Assembly: GCF_026410545.1 (NCBI RefSeq)
Contig: NZ_JAPMIT010000003.1
Span: 310,001-374,000 of the forward strand
DNA from: Microbacterium sp. STN6
Lineage (GTDB): Bacteria; Actinomycetota; Actinomycetes; Actinomycetales; Microbacteriaceae
Direction: 5' to 3'
Length of the DNA: 64,000 nucleotides
Shown here: positions 1-8,800 of the stretch, piece by piece
Position numbering within the stretch: the first letter of the stretch is position 1
How the letters are laid out: each line of letters starts with the position of its first letter
Made by a program: the position numbers and the translations under genes
The notes under the pieces: model-generated
The model's input: only the letters and a program-made list of their open reading frames with translations
Told to the model about the DNA's origin: nothing
The model's database searches: none

Positions 1-396
1 GGAGAAGGCGACGATGATCTGGTAGCCCTGGTAGAGGATGAAGGCCATCAGGAAGGCGATCATCCACGGGTATGCCGCCAGGTGGCCTCTGAGCAGTGCC
101 CAGACCAGCACGATCTTCACGAGTCCGTGCAGGAGCAGGTAGATTGCCCCGAACACGGTCGCGGACAAGCTCAGGTTGCTGGTGAGGTGCAGCAGGGCGT
201 TCGCGATGAGATCGTGTGGGTCTTCGGATAGTTCGTGCTGGGTCAGGACCTGGGCGATCACGCCGATCTGGTGCGGAGAGACGAGCAGGAGCAGGATGCC
301 GCCGACGAGTTCGAGAACGCCGTCTAGGCCCTTCAGGATCAGGCTGACGAAGAATGCCTCATCGAGCAGGGTCAGCCGATGTTCCGTTGTGCCCAT
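1..396 (-). CDS. DUF2127-like integral membrane protein (partial, C-terminus off window)
   Basis: The visible 132 residues start with MGTTEHRLTLLDEAFF and read to the window edge without a stop, so the C-terminus is missing. Hydrophobic segments are visible at about residues 16-41 (LKGLDGVLELVGGILLLLV), 78-100 and 106-131, with KGLDG near the first and a polar loop between. This pattern matches the DUF2127 small membrane family; the biochemical function is unknown. The ATG at 394-396 lies 40 bp from the divergent chrB-like gene, with a palindrome between them, which suggests shared control. Confidence 0.6.
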   Translation of the reverse strand, partial: MGTTEHRLTLLDEAFFVSLILKGLDGVLELVGGILLLLVSPHQIGVIAQVLTQHELSEDPHDLIANALLHLTSNLSLSATVFGAIYLLLHGLVKIVLVWALLRGHLAAYPWMIAFLMAFILYQGYQIIVAFS

Positions 397-410
397 CACA
401 TCCTCTTCCG

Positions 411-426
411 TGTAACTGTTGTTACA
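411..426. promoter_or_regulatory. Divergent operator palindrome (TGTAAC-N4-GTTACA)
   Basis: Perfect 6-bp arms, TGTAAC and GTTACA, are separated by TGTT in the 40-bp gap between the divergent starts at 396 and 436. Position and symmetry suggest an operator for one dimeric regulator acting on both genes. The downstream start codon lies only 10 bp away, which leaves room for a leaderless or nearly leaderless chrB transcript. The binding protein is not known; autoregulation by the ChrB-like protein is one possibility. Confidence 0.45.
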
Positions 427-435
427 GTATGTCCT

Positions 436-1032
436 GTGACGAAGAATATCCGATGGGTGTTAGTGCTGGTGCAATTGCCGTCCGAACCGTCCCGGCACCG
501 GGTGGCGGTGTGGCGAGAGTTGCGGAAGGCGGGAGCGGTGCCGGTGTCCCCGGGGACCTGGGCGCTGCCATCCGGCCCGGCGTTTCAGCCGGCCCTGGAT
601 CGTGCCGGCGAGTTGTGCCGCAGGGGTGGCGGCACGTTCGCCGTGATCGACGCGTCCCCGCGGGACGAGGCTTCGACGGCGCTGATCCGGGACGCGTTCG
701 TGGCGGCGCGGGTTGATGAGTGGGCTGAGTTCGAGGCCGATTGCGGCAAGTTCGAGGCGGAAATCGCCCGTGAGATCGCCAAGGCGAAATTCACCTTCGG
801 CGAACTCGAAGAGGAAGAACAGAGCATGGACCGGCTGCGGCGCTGGTTGCGAGACTTGAAGAAGCGTGACGTCCTGGAACTGGCCGAAGCCGGAGCTGCG
901 GAGGTGCGTTTGCGAAACTGTGAGGCGGTGCTCGATGGTTATGCCGAGCAGGTGTATCAGGTGATGCGCGGCAGCACCCCGGCGATCGACACGCCCACCG
1001 TCCCCAGCACAAGCAGCGACGCACTCGAATGA
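436..1032 (+). CDS. ChrB-like protein (chromate resistance regulator family)
   Basis: The 198-residue product begins VTKNIRWVLVLVQLPSEPSRHRVAVWRELRKAG, which matches the ChrB N-terminal domain: a hydrophobic beta strand, then LP-x-x-PS-x-HR-x-x-WR-x-L-(R/K)-x-x-G. The middle part is charged and helical (EFEADCGKFEAEI, then EEEEQSMDRLRRWLRDLKKRD), also as in ChrB. ChrB proteins are chromate-responsive and control chrA-type efflux operons, but no chrA is seen here. GTG 436 is preferred because it starts the conserved domain; the frame is open back to 379. Its 3' end overlaps the CDF gene by 4 bp, so the two are probably co-translated. The link to chromate comes from the family only. Confidence 0.7.
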   Translation: MTKNIRWVLVLVQLPSEPSRHRVAVWRELRKAGAVPVSPGTWALPSGPAFQPALDRAGELCRRGGGTFAVIDASPRDEASTALIRDAFVAARVDEWAEFEADCGKFEAEIAREIAKAKFTFGELEEEEQSMDRLRRWLRDLKKRDVLELAEAGAAEVRLRNCEAVLDGYAEQVYQVMRGSTPAIDTPTVPSTSSDALE

Positions 1033-1730
1033 GTCCTGCCGACACGGATCGTAGCGATCTTCAACCCCGGCACCCACGCATGAATTCACCTGCCGGCGCA
1101 GCACGATTCAGCCAGCGGCGGAGATTATCAATTGTGCTGACGCTGAATCTTGCGTTGATCGGCGGTCTCGTGATCGTCGGCGTCACTGCCAACTCGGTAG
1201 GGGTGTTGGCGGCCGCCGGTGACACTGTGGCTGACTCGATCGCGCTGGTGTTGGGGCTGGTCGCGGTGGCGCTTCGGGATCGCGACCCGGATCACCCGCG
1301 GGCGAATCGGCCGATCGCGATCGTCGCTCTGATCAACGCCGCGATCCTGATCGCCGTTACCATCAGCGTCGCGATCGAAGCGTTCGCGCGACTGGCCGAG
1401 GGATCGCCCGCGGTGCTGGGGTTCCCGATGGCCGTGGTGAGCCTGATCACCCTCGCGGTCATGGTGGCTGGTGCTCTCGTGCTTGGACTGTCCGCGCACC
1501 GCGAGGACATCCACATGAAATCAGTACTCCTGGACACGCTCGCCGACGCCGCTGCTGCCGCTGGCGTTCTCGTGGCGGGCGTTGTGATCTGGCTCACCGC
1601 CGGGCTCTACTGGCTCGATCCGGTCATCGCCCTCGTTCTGGCCGCCGTGATCGGCTACGCGGGGGCCAGACTGGCGGCACAGGCGATCGCCGCCCTACGC
1701 GGAGCCGACATCGACTTCGACAACGACTGA
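1029..1730 (+). CDS. Cation diffusion facilitator (CDF) family metal exporter
   Basis: This 233-residue membrane protein shows six hydrophobic segments with the two metal-site motifs of CDF exporters: DTVAD (D-x3-D) in the second segment and LDTLAD (D-x3-D) in the fifth (HMKSVLLDTLADAAA). Such proteins exchange Zn, Co, Cd, Fe or Mn ions for protons across the cytoplasmic membrane. The protein stops soon after the sixth segment, so the usual cytoplasmic C-terminal dimerisation domain is mostly absent; short CDFs of this kind are known. The ATG overlaps the chrB-like stop (ATGA). An alternative start is the ATG at 1080. Substrate cannot be read from sequence. Confidence 0.8.
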   Translation: MSPADTDRSDLQPRHPRMNSPAGAARFSQRRRLSIVLTLNLALIGGLVIVGVTANSVGVLAAAGDTVADSIALVLGLVAVALRDRDPDHPRANRPIAIVALINAAILIAVTISVAIEAFARLAEGSPAVLGFPMAVVSLITLAVMVAGALVLGLSAHREDIHMKSVLLDTLADAAAAAGVLVAGVVIWLTAGLYWLDPVIALVLAAVIGYAGARLAAQAIAALRGADIDFDND

Positions 1731-1836
1731 GCGCGCGGACCCGTCCGGCGTCAGCGGACCCGGTGCGCTCGTGCGCAGCCATCTGGGCGCTGAAAGGTTC
1801 ACGTAGGTGCTGTTCCGGAAGGATCAACGTACCCTG

Positions 1837-3810
1837 TCACTCTCCGCGGCTCAGGCCGCCGGGGGAGGCTACCGTCACCGTCACCGTCTTGGAGGGTTGG
1901 GGCACGTGGTGTGCGGTGCGTCTGGGAATGAGGCGGGCCGAGTTGAGGATGAACACGGATTCGCTGCCGACGTGCACGATCGCGGCGGTGACGGGGCCGA
2001 GGATGCCGAGGGCGGCCAGGACCATGCCGACCACATCGACCGCGATCGTTCCGATGAAGTTGGCCATGATGATCCTTCGTGTCCGCCGGGCGATGCCGAT
2101 GGTGCGGGTCAGGTTGGCCAGGTCGGTGCCGATCAGGATCACGTCGGCGGTTTCGCGTGCGATGTCGGTGCCGGAGCCCATCGCGATGCCGACGTCGGCT
2201 TTGGCCAGGGCGGGAGCGTCGTTGACACCATCGCCGACCATGACGGTGCGATGCCCGGCAGCTCGCTCGGCCTCGATGGCGTCAAGCTTGTCGGTGGGCA
2301 GCAGTTCGGCGCGGACGTGGTCGATGTGCAGCTGCGCGGCGATCCGGCCTGCGGTGGCGGTGCTGTCTCCGGTGAGCATCAGCACCCGCAGGCCGAGCCT
2401 GTGGAGGTCGGCCACACACTGGGCCGCGGACGGGCGCACCGTGTCGGCCAGGAAGATGACACCTGCGTAGTCGCCGTCGACGGCTACGTGCACTGCTGTC
2501 GCTTCACGTTCTTGCCCCTGTTGCATGCCGCCGCCTGTGTGGGCGGCTTCTGGGACGTGCCGAATGTTCCCGGCGCGAACGGTGCGGCCCTCGACCGTGG
2601 CGGTCACGCCGCGGCCTGGCTGGTAGTCGAAGGATTCGGGTTCTCTCGAATGCACGCCGCGGACTCTGGCATGCTCGACGATTGCTTGTCCGAGTGGGTG
2701 TTCGGAGTACCATTCCGCGGCCGCGGCGAGGGCGAGCAGCCGGTCGGCCTCGAGCCCCGGTGCGGGCTGCACGTCGATGACCGTGGGGGTTCCGGTGGTG
2801 AGGGTGCCCGTTTTGTCGAAAACGACGGTGTCCACGGTCGAGAGGGCTTCCAGGTGCGTGCCGCCCTTGACGAATGCGCCGGCGCGGGCGGTGCGGCCGA
2901 TCGCGGCGAGCACGGCCAGCGGGGTTCCGGCGGCGATTCCGCATGCTCCGGCTACCACGACGACGGAGATTGTGGCTTGCAGGTCGCGGGTGATGAGGTA
3001 AGTGATGGCCGCAGCCGCCAGTGCGACGTAGACCAGCCAGGCGGCGAGCCGATCCGCGAGGCGCTGGACGGGGGCCTGCTGGGCCTGTGCGGCGCGGACG
3101 GCTTCGATGATCTGCCCGTAGGAGGAGCCGGCACCGACACGTTCGGCACGGATTTCAACTGCGCCCGTCTGGTTCACCGACCCCGCATAGACGCTCGCCC
3201 CGACCGTCACGTCCACCGGCATCGACTCGCCGGTGATCCGGGACTGATCCACTGTGGAGTTACCGGCGATCACCGTCCCATCCACGGGGACGCTGCCTCC
3301 CGGAGTTATGACGACGATGTGACCGGGAAGGACCTCATCCAACGGGAGGGTCCGCAGCCGGTCCCCATCGCGCACCTGGACCGTGCGAGGCAGGAATGCC
3401 ATCAGGTCACCCAGCGCGTCGCGGCCTCGGTCCATGGAGAGGTCTTCGAGGATTTCCGCGGCCAGGACGAACGCGGCGACCACCAGCGCGGTCACCCACT
3501 GGCCGATCGCCGCAGCCGCGGCGATCGCGATGAGCATCGATAACTCCATGCTCATCCGCCGGTGGCGCACGTCCTCCCACGCCTCGACCAGGATCGGCCA
3601 GCACCCGATGATTAGGCCGACCGCGGCGATACCGGCCAGTACCGGCCATACAACGCCGGCGGCCTGGGCGATTCCCGCGGCCGCGGCGCAGACCGCCACG
3701 AAGATGGTGCGGGTCAAGTCTTTCCGATCGACCCGCTGCCATAAGGTCTGCTCCGCATCCCCTACGCCTTCCGGGGCAGTGACCGTCGCGGACGTGTCTG
3801 TCTGGCTCAC
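1837..3810 (-). CDS. Heavy-metal P1B-type ATPase with an atypical GAC transmembrane motif
   Basis: The 657-residue protein has the P-type ATPase core: TGES (193-196, actuator), DKTGT (332-336, phosphorylated Asp), SEHP (369-372, the P1B nucleotide-domain HP motif) and GDGVNDAPA (526-534). There is no N-terminal HMA or His-rich metal-binding domain. In the metal-channel helix the usual CPC is replaced by G288-A289-C290 (VVAGACGIAAGTPLA), so the first Cys and the invariant Pro are missing; the ion specificity is therefore unclear. The GTG start overlaps the ArsR-type regulator stop by 4 bp, so they form one operon. Expected role: ATP-driven efflux of Zn/Cd/Co/Ni-type ions at the membrane. Confidence 0.9.
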   Translation of the reverse strand: MSQTDTSATVTAPEGVGDAEQTLWQRVDRKDLTRTIFVAVCAAAAGIAQAAGVVWPVLAGIAAVGLIIGCWPILVEAWEDVRHRRMSMELSMLIAIAAAAAIGQWVTALVVAAFVLAAEILEDLSMDRGRDALGDLMAFLPRTVQVRDGDRLRTLPLDEVLPGHIVVITPGGSVPVDGTVIAGNSTVDQSRITGESMPVDVTVGASVYAGSVNQTGAVEIRAERVGAGSSYGQIIEAVRAAQAQQAPVQRLADRLAAWLVYVALAAAAITYLITRDLQATISVVVVAGACGIAAGTPLAVLAAIGRTARAGAFVKGGTHLEALSTVDTVVFDKTGTLTTGTPTVIDVQPAPGLEADRLLALAAAAEWYSEHPLGQAIVEHARVRGVHSREPESFDYQPGRGVTATVEGRTVRAGNIRHVPEAAHTGGGMQQGQEREATAVHVAVDGDYAGVIFLADTVRPSAAQCVADLHRLGLRVLMLTGDSTATAGRIAAQLHIDHVRAELLPTDKLDAIEAERAAGHRTVMVGDGVNDAPALAKADVGIAMGSGTDIARETADVILIGTDLANLTRTIGIARRTRRIIMANFIGTIAVDVVGMVLAALGILGPVTAAIVHVGSESVFILNSARLIPRRTAHHVPQPSKTVTVTVASPGGLSRGE

Positions 3811-4193
3811 GATGCCGCCGGCCCGCTGATGACCAGTCGCGCGGGCGAGGGATGTGTCCCATTGTGGTGGCGTGGTTGGTCCTCGACGGCATGCTCGGCC
3901 TGGAACACGGCCTGTTGTACAAGTTCCCGTGCGTGCTCGTCGATGAGACTGTAGAACACGCGGGTGCCCTCCTGTCGTGCCGCTACGATCCGGCCCCAGC
4001 GCAGCTTCGCCAAATGTTGCGATATAGCCGTTGGTGACTTGTCCACGATGTCGGCCAGATGGTTCACCGACAGCTCCCCATGGTCCCGCAACGCCAGAAT
4101 GATCCGGATTCGAGTCGCATCAGACAGCATCGTGAACACCTCCGCCGCCAGCTCCACGTAACCGCTATCCACACCGAACGTACATTCCTGCAT
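3807..4193 (-). CDS. ArsR/SmtB metalloregulator, KmtR-like
   Basis: The winged helix reads VFTMLSDATRIRIILALRDHGELSVNHLADIVDKSPTAISQHLAKLR, followed by the wing GRIVAARQEGTRVFYSL. The C-terminal helix carries His-rich residues (FQAEHAVEDQPRHHNGTH) that resemble the Ni/Co ligand region of mycobacterial KmtR. Such proteins repress metal exporters and release DNA when metal binds. It is translationally coupled (GTGA) to the P1B ATPase. ATG 4193 (MQECTFG) is chosen because a GTGAAG precedes it; GTG 4223 and ATG 4205 are in frame but overlap a TATATA-like -10 region and the near-palindrome ATACGTAT, likely its own operator. Confidence 0.88.
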   Translation of the reverse strand: MQECTFGVDSGYVELAAEVFTMLSDATRIRIILALRDHGELSVNHLADIVDKSPTAISQHLAKLRWGRIVAARQEGTRVFYSLIDEHARELVQQAVFQAEHAVEDQPRHHNGTHPSPARLVISGPAAS

Positions 4194-4366
4194 ATCTTCA
4201 CGCATACGTATATAGTAGGACACTTAGTTGTTGAAGGGGAGTAGTTCCCACTCCTGTTACGTCACAGGAAAGCGGTACGTCGACACACTGGTTCGTCCCA
4301 CACGGACCCGGCGTGCCACCCGGGCTTCACACCATACGGGCGAACGAGACCTTCAGCCAGGCGATC

Positions 4367-4392
4367 ATCGAACACTGCCAATGGTGTTCGAT
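4367..4392. repeat. Inverted repeat (9-bp arms) upstream of mbfA-like gene
   Basis: ATCGAACAC (4367-4375) and GTGTTCGAT (4384-4392) are exact reverse complements with an 8-nt spacer. It lies in the 260-bp gap between the divergent arsR-like and mbfA-like starts, 27 bp before a second palindrome. It may be an operator or a transcript hairpin; no regulator is assigned. Confidence 0.5.
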
Positions 4393-4418
4393 CCTCTGGC
4401 CGGAGCCCTCACGCACCT

Positions 4419-4452
4419 GTGGTCCTTCGGTCGGTTCCGACCGAAGGACCAC
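4419..4452. promoter_or_regulatory. 34-bp palindrome abutting the mbfA-like start codon
   Basis: Two perfect 16-bp arms (4419-4434 and 4437-4452, GTGGTCCTTCGGTCGG and its complement) are separated by TT. The palindrome ends one base before the ATG at 4454 and occupies the place where a Shine-Dalgarno sequence should be; none is visible. In RNA it would form a very stable hairpin, in DNA a large operator. Either would act on expression of the iron exporter gene. Confidence 0.65.
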
Positions 4453-4453
4453 G

Positions 4454-5536
4454 ATGACATCTCCTCACTCCACGCCGGCCCCCGCTGAGATTCGCCGCTG
4501 GCGTCAGTACCTCGCGAACGAGCGGGCCGAAGCCGCTGTCTATCGTGATCTGGCCCGCCGGAGAACCGGCGAAGAACGTGAGATTCTCCTCGGCCTGGCC
4601 GCTGCCGAGGGCCGCCACGAGGCCCATTGGTTGGCGCTACTGGGAGAACACGTAGGGAAGCCGCGCCGCGGCGACATCCGGACCCGATTCCTTGGACTAC
4701 TGGCTCGTCGATTTGGTTCCGTGTTCGTGCTGGCCTTGGCGCAACGCGCCGAAGCCCGCTCAGCGTATGATGCTGACCCAGACGCGACCTCCACGATGGC
4801 CGCGGACGAACGTATCCACGGCGAGGTCGTTCGGGGGCTGGCCACCCGGGGCCGGAATCGGCTCTCCGGTTCATTCCGGGCCGCTGTCTTCGGTGCCAAC
4901 GACGGGCTCGTCAGCAACCTCTCGCTGATCCTCGGCGTCGGCGCCAGCGGCGTCGGCACCCACGTCGTCCTCCTCACGGGTCTGGCCGGCCTCCTCGCCG
5001 GTGCGCTCTCTATGGGCGCCGGCGAGTACGTCTCGGTCCGATCCCAGCGGGAACTGCTGGAGGCCTCCACGCCAGATCCCGAAGCCGACAAGGCGCTACC
5101 GCATCTGGACGTGGACGCAAACGAACTCGCCCTGCTCTACCGCGCCCGCGGCATGGGCGTCGAAGAAGCAGAGACGCACGCCGCCGACGTGCTCGCTAAA
5201 GGCAACACCGTAGCGCAACGGTCGCCGGTAAAACCCGACGTCGATAAACACGAATCAGTAGGAACCGGATGGGGCGCCGCAATCTCCAGTTTCTGCTTCT
5301 TCGCCTCGGGAGCGATCATCCCGGTCCTGCCCTACCTTTTCGGATTGCAAGGCCTGGTTGCGGTCTTCGTCGCAGCAGGCCTCGTCGGGCTCACTCTCTT
5401 AGGCACCGGAGCAGTCGTGGGGCTGCTTTCCGGTGCCTCACCCCTCAAAAGAGGCCTTCGCCAACTAATGATCGGCTACAGTGCGGCCGCCGTCACCTAC
5501 CTACTCGGCCTGCTCTTCGGCACCGGAGCGGCCTGA
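4454..5536 (+). CDS. Ferritin-like/VIT1 fusion iron exporter, MbfA family
   Basis: The 360-residue protein starts with a ferritin-like (rubrerythrin-type) domain carrying helices with candidate iron ligands: E23/E26 (NERAEAAVY), E52-H55-E56-H58 (EGRHEAHW), E100 and E119-H122-E124. From about residue 140 it is a VIT1/CCC1 domain with AVFGANDGLVSNLSLILGV, GLLAGALSMGAGEYVSV and three C-terminal membrane segments. MbfA proteins export Fe2+ and protect against iron and peroxide stress. ATG 4454 is chosen because the domain starts there; an in-frame start at 4313 would place two palindromes inside the coding region. The stop codon lies in the loop of a 16-bp hairpin. It sits opposite the metal-ATPase operon, a metal-resistance context. 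Confidence 0.85.
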   Translation: MTSPHSTPAPAEIRRWRQYLANERAEAAVYRDLARRRTGEEREILLGLAAAEGRHEAHWLALLGEHVGKPRRGDIRTRFLGLLARRFGSVFVLALAQRAEARSAYDADPDATSTMAADERIHGEVVRGLATRGRNRLSGSFRAAVFGANDGLVSNLSLILGVGASGVGTHVVLLTGLAGLLAGALSMGAGEYVSVRSQRELLEASTPDPEADKALPHLDVDANELALLYRARGMGVEEAETHAADVLAKGNTVAQRSPVKPDVDKHESVGTGWGAAISSFCFFASGAIIPVLPYLFGLQGLVAVFVAAGLVGLTLLGTGAVVGLLSGASPLKRGLRQLMIGYSAAAVTYLLGLLFGTGAA

Positions 5537-5552
5537 GGCCGCTCCGGTGCCG
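5518..5552 (+). terminator. Stem-loop with the mbfA-like stop codon in its loop
   Basis: Arms 5518-5533 and 5537-5552 are perfect 16-bp complements (CGGCACCGGAGCGGCC) and the 3-nt loop is exactly the TGA stop codon of the iron exporter gene. No U-run follows, as is common for actinobacterial terminators. It probably ends the transcript or protects its 3' end. Confidence 0.6.
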
Positions 5553-5564
5553 CGGCTACGCGTG

Positions 5565-5576
5565 AAAAATGACCCC
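5565..5576 (+). repeat. 12-bp direct repeat, left copy (candidate element boundary)
   Basis: AAAAATGACCCC here is repeated exactly at 12786-12797. The copies lie just after the iron exporter terminator and just after the integrase gene, enclosing the relaxase, Fic, XRE and integrase genes. An attachment-site core is one reading. A 12-mer match can also occur by chance in a region this size. Confidence 0.3.
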
Positions 5577-5639
5577 ATAGCGTGGACCGCGTCCCGCATA
5601 CGGTTCCCCTTACGGGCAGATCTCGGACGACACCAGTGA

Positions 5640-5725
5640 GTTTGAGTGGGTGTGAGCACGTCCGTCGCACGAGCGTGCGGGATCTTGCCACCCGGCGCAA
5701 GCGGTGAATGCGTCACGCATTCGGC
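5640..5725. other. Candidate oriT with two inverted repeats
   Basis: The gap 5553-5897 holds no gene. It contains CGCACG-AG-CGTGCG (5666-5679) and GAATGCGT-C-ACGCATTC (5706-5722), both perfect, followed at about 5783-5821 by two similar tracts, CACCTTCACTCGCT and CACTTTCACCCACT. Inverted repeats and iterons immediately upstream of a MobF relaxase are typical of a transfer origin. The nic site is not identified. Confidence 0.35.
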
Positions 5726-5843
5726 CTGCCTCCGGTCCGCGCCCAACCCCCTCCGTACTCGACCTCCCTTTTACAGGTTTCCAGCCACCTTCACTCGCTC
5801 TCCCGCCACTTTCACCCACTGTTCCCTTCTGAATGAACGTATA

Positions 5844-5891
5844 CTACCGTGGTAGATATATAATGTTTCGTATTTAGAAACAATTGGAAGG
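5844..5891 (+). promoter_or_regulatory. Relaxase promoter, operator palindromes and RBS
   Basis: A consensus -10 TATAAT is at 5859-5864, with no good -35 hexamer. CTACC-GT-GGTAG (5844-5855) lies directly upstream, and TGTTTC-N7-GAAACA (5864-5882) covers the expected transcription start. The Shine-Dalgarno GGAAGG is at 5886-5891 before ATG 5898. TTTAGAAAC inside the second palindrome also occurs, on the opposite strand, in the xis-like/XRE intergenic region near 10786, suggesting one regulator binds both. Confidence 0.5.
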
Positions 5892-5897
5892 CGTCTC

Positions 5898-8800
5898 ATG
5901 CATGGCGGCGTGATCTTGTTCCGGGGAACCGGAGCCGATGCGCGCCGCTATGTCGAGGCGGACCGCTCTCGCGCTGACGACTACTTCCTCGGTGCGGAGG
6001 CAACCGTCGCGAACTTCGCCGCGCTGGACGGCGAGGGGAACGTGACGGCCGAGCTGGGGCTTGATCCGGTGGGGTATGCGAGGTGGGTGGACTGGGTGAA
6101 TCCGGTCACGGGCGAGTCGACGGGCAGACCGCGCCTGCCGGGTGAGGGGCGGCAGGGATCGCCGCGGTTTGCGGAGATGGTCGTGAATGCTCCCAAGAGC
6201 CTGTCGATCGCGGCCGCGCTGCATCCCGAAGTCTCGGCGGCGCTCGACCGGGCCCAGCAAGATGCCGTATCTGAGATACGGCGGTGGCTCGCCCGGCACT
6301 CGGTGACTCGTGTCGGCCCGCGCGGGAAACAGGAGTGCGTGCCCGTCGAGCAGATGCAGACCGTCGCCGTGACCCACCGCACAAGCCGGGCGGGCGACCC
6401 GCACCGGCACATCCACTTCCAGATCGGCACTCGCGTATGGGCGGCGGGGAAGTGGCGCGGGCTGGACACCGCAGCATTGTTCCGGCAGCAAGGAGCGATC
6501 CGTGCTCTCGGCACTGCCGTGATCGTGGCGCATCCCAAGCTTGCAGGGGTGTTGGATCGGTACGGCCTCACCCTCGACCCTGCGACGGGCGAAGTGGTGG
6601 AGTTGGCGCCGTTCAACGCTGTGATGAGCAAGCGGGGCGAGCAGGTACGCAAGAACCTGGAACGTCTGGAAGCGGAGTGGGAGGCGGCGCATCCGGGTGA
6701 GACGATGGGGCCGGTCGTGTCGTCGCGGTTGGCGGCGCGGGCGTGGGCGTATGAGAGGCCCGCGAAGAAGCCGACCACGCTCCACGAAGAACAGGCATGG
6801 CTGACCGAGTTGCGGGAGGCGGGCTACGACCCGGACACCTTGCGCCGGCCAACCCGCCGAGCGCAGGCGTCGTTGGGTGACCTCTCCGTGCAGACGGTCG
6901 CCAACCGCGCGATGGATCGGTGCGCGGCAGGCGCGTCGGCGTGGACACACCACACGGTCCAGGAGCATGCGACCCGGATCATGACCGAGTACGGCGTGCA
7001 AGCCACGCCTAACGAGGTGCGCGAGTTCATTGAGGTCGCTACTCGGCTGGCGCTCGAGGATTGCTTCTCAATCCTCCCGCCCGGCACCGCAACCCCCGAG
7101 CACGTCGCCCACCTCACATCGTTGCGCGTGGTGCAGGCGGAAACTGAATTGCGCGACCGCCTGGCCGCCCGCACCCCGGCGCTCGAACCGAAGCACTCCG
7201 ACTTGACCGAGGCGGCGCAGGCGCGTGGTCTCGATGCCGGACAGGAGCGCGCCGCCGCTGTCGTCGCCTCCGCCGACCTGCTGGTGATCGTGGAGGGCGT
7301 GGCAGGCGCGGGGAAGACGACCATGCTCGGGGTGGCGATCGACGTTGCACGCGAGCACGGGCGAGCCGCGCGGGTGGTCGCGCCGACGTTGCGTGCGGCG
7401 CAGGTGGCGCAGGAAGAACTCGGCGTGCCCGCCACCAGCGTTGCGGCGCTCGTGCACGCGCACGGGTGGCGCTGGAACGACGACGGCGTATGGACGCGCC
7501 TCAACCCCGGCGACACCGACCCCGAGACAGGCCGCATCTACAGCGGCCCGCCCGAGTCGGCGCGGCTGGCGCGGGGTGAGCGGGTGATCGTGGACGAGGC
7601 GGGAATGCTCGACCAGGACACCGCGATCGCCTTGCTGACCGTCTGCGACGAGGCAGGGGCGATGGTCGCGCTCGTCGGTGACCGGGCGCAACTCGCCGCC
7701 GTCGGCCGTGGCGGAGTGCTCGATATGGCAGTGCAGATTCGGGGTCGCACGTTCGATATGGCCGAGGTGCACCGCTTCACCGATCCCGAGTACGCCGACG
7801 TCACGCTCAGGATGCGCGACGGACGCGACCCCGGCGATGTGTTCGACCAACTCGCAAAGCTCGGCTCGATCCGCGTGCATGCCAACGGGGAGGATGTGCA
7901 CGAGCACATCTCCCAGCGGGCGCGCGAGGGTGAGGCCGTCACCGTCAGCTCGAACGACGAGGCTCGCATCGTGAACGCCCGCATCCGCGAGGAACGAGTC
8001 GCGCAGGGCCTCGTCGACGACACGCGAACCGTGTACGGCAGCGACGGCCTCCCCATCGGGCGGGGTGACGTGATCCAGACCCGGAAGAACGACGCCGATC
8101 TCGGGGTGGCGAACCGGGAGAACTGGATCGTGCAGCGCGTCGAAGCAGAAAGCGCGCTCAGCGTGCGCGAAGCCAGCAACGGGCGAAAGCGGCAGCGCAC
8201 CGTGCGCCTGCCCGCCGAGTACGTGGCCGAGCACGCGCACCTGTCCTACGCCGCGACCGCCTACGGCGTGCAAGGCACAACCGTCGCCGGGTCGCACACG
8301 GTCCTCACCGACGCGACCAGTGCCGCGAGCGTGTACGTCGGCATGACGCGAGGCCGTGATACGAACCTGCTGCACATCGTCGCCGAGAACCGGGCCGACG
8401 CACGCGCACAGTTCATCGAGGCGATGGAACGCGACCGCGCCGACCGCGGCCTCACCGACGCCACCCGCCGGGCCACCGAGGACGTGCGCGGGCTGATCGC
8501 GGATGGCCCGGTGAAGCTCGTGAACGACGAGATAGCCACGCTCACGAGACAGGCACAGGACGCCGAGCAGCGCACGGAGCGCTGGATGCAGATCGCGCGG
8601 CACCTTGACGTGCAGACTCACCGGCACCAGGCCGAGGATGCCGAGACGGTGGCGGTGCTCGAAGCGACACGCGAGCAGGCCGAGCAGATACGGGCAAGCG
8701 TGCGAGCGCCGCTCTTCCCCGCTGCCAAAGCAGATTGGCGCGAGTACGAGGATGCCACGGCGCGCGAGGCCGACACCGCCGCGCAGGTGAGGGCGGCCTC

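Noticed and set aside
1807-3543. 578-residue open frame antisense to the metal ATPase
   Set aside because: Gly/Asp/His-rich low-complexity translation without motifs; the opposite strand has all ATPase motifs.
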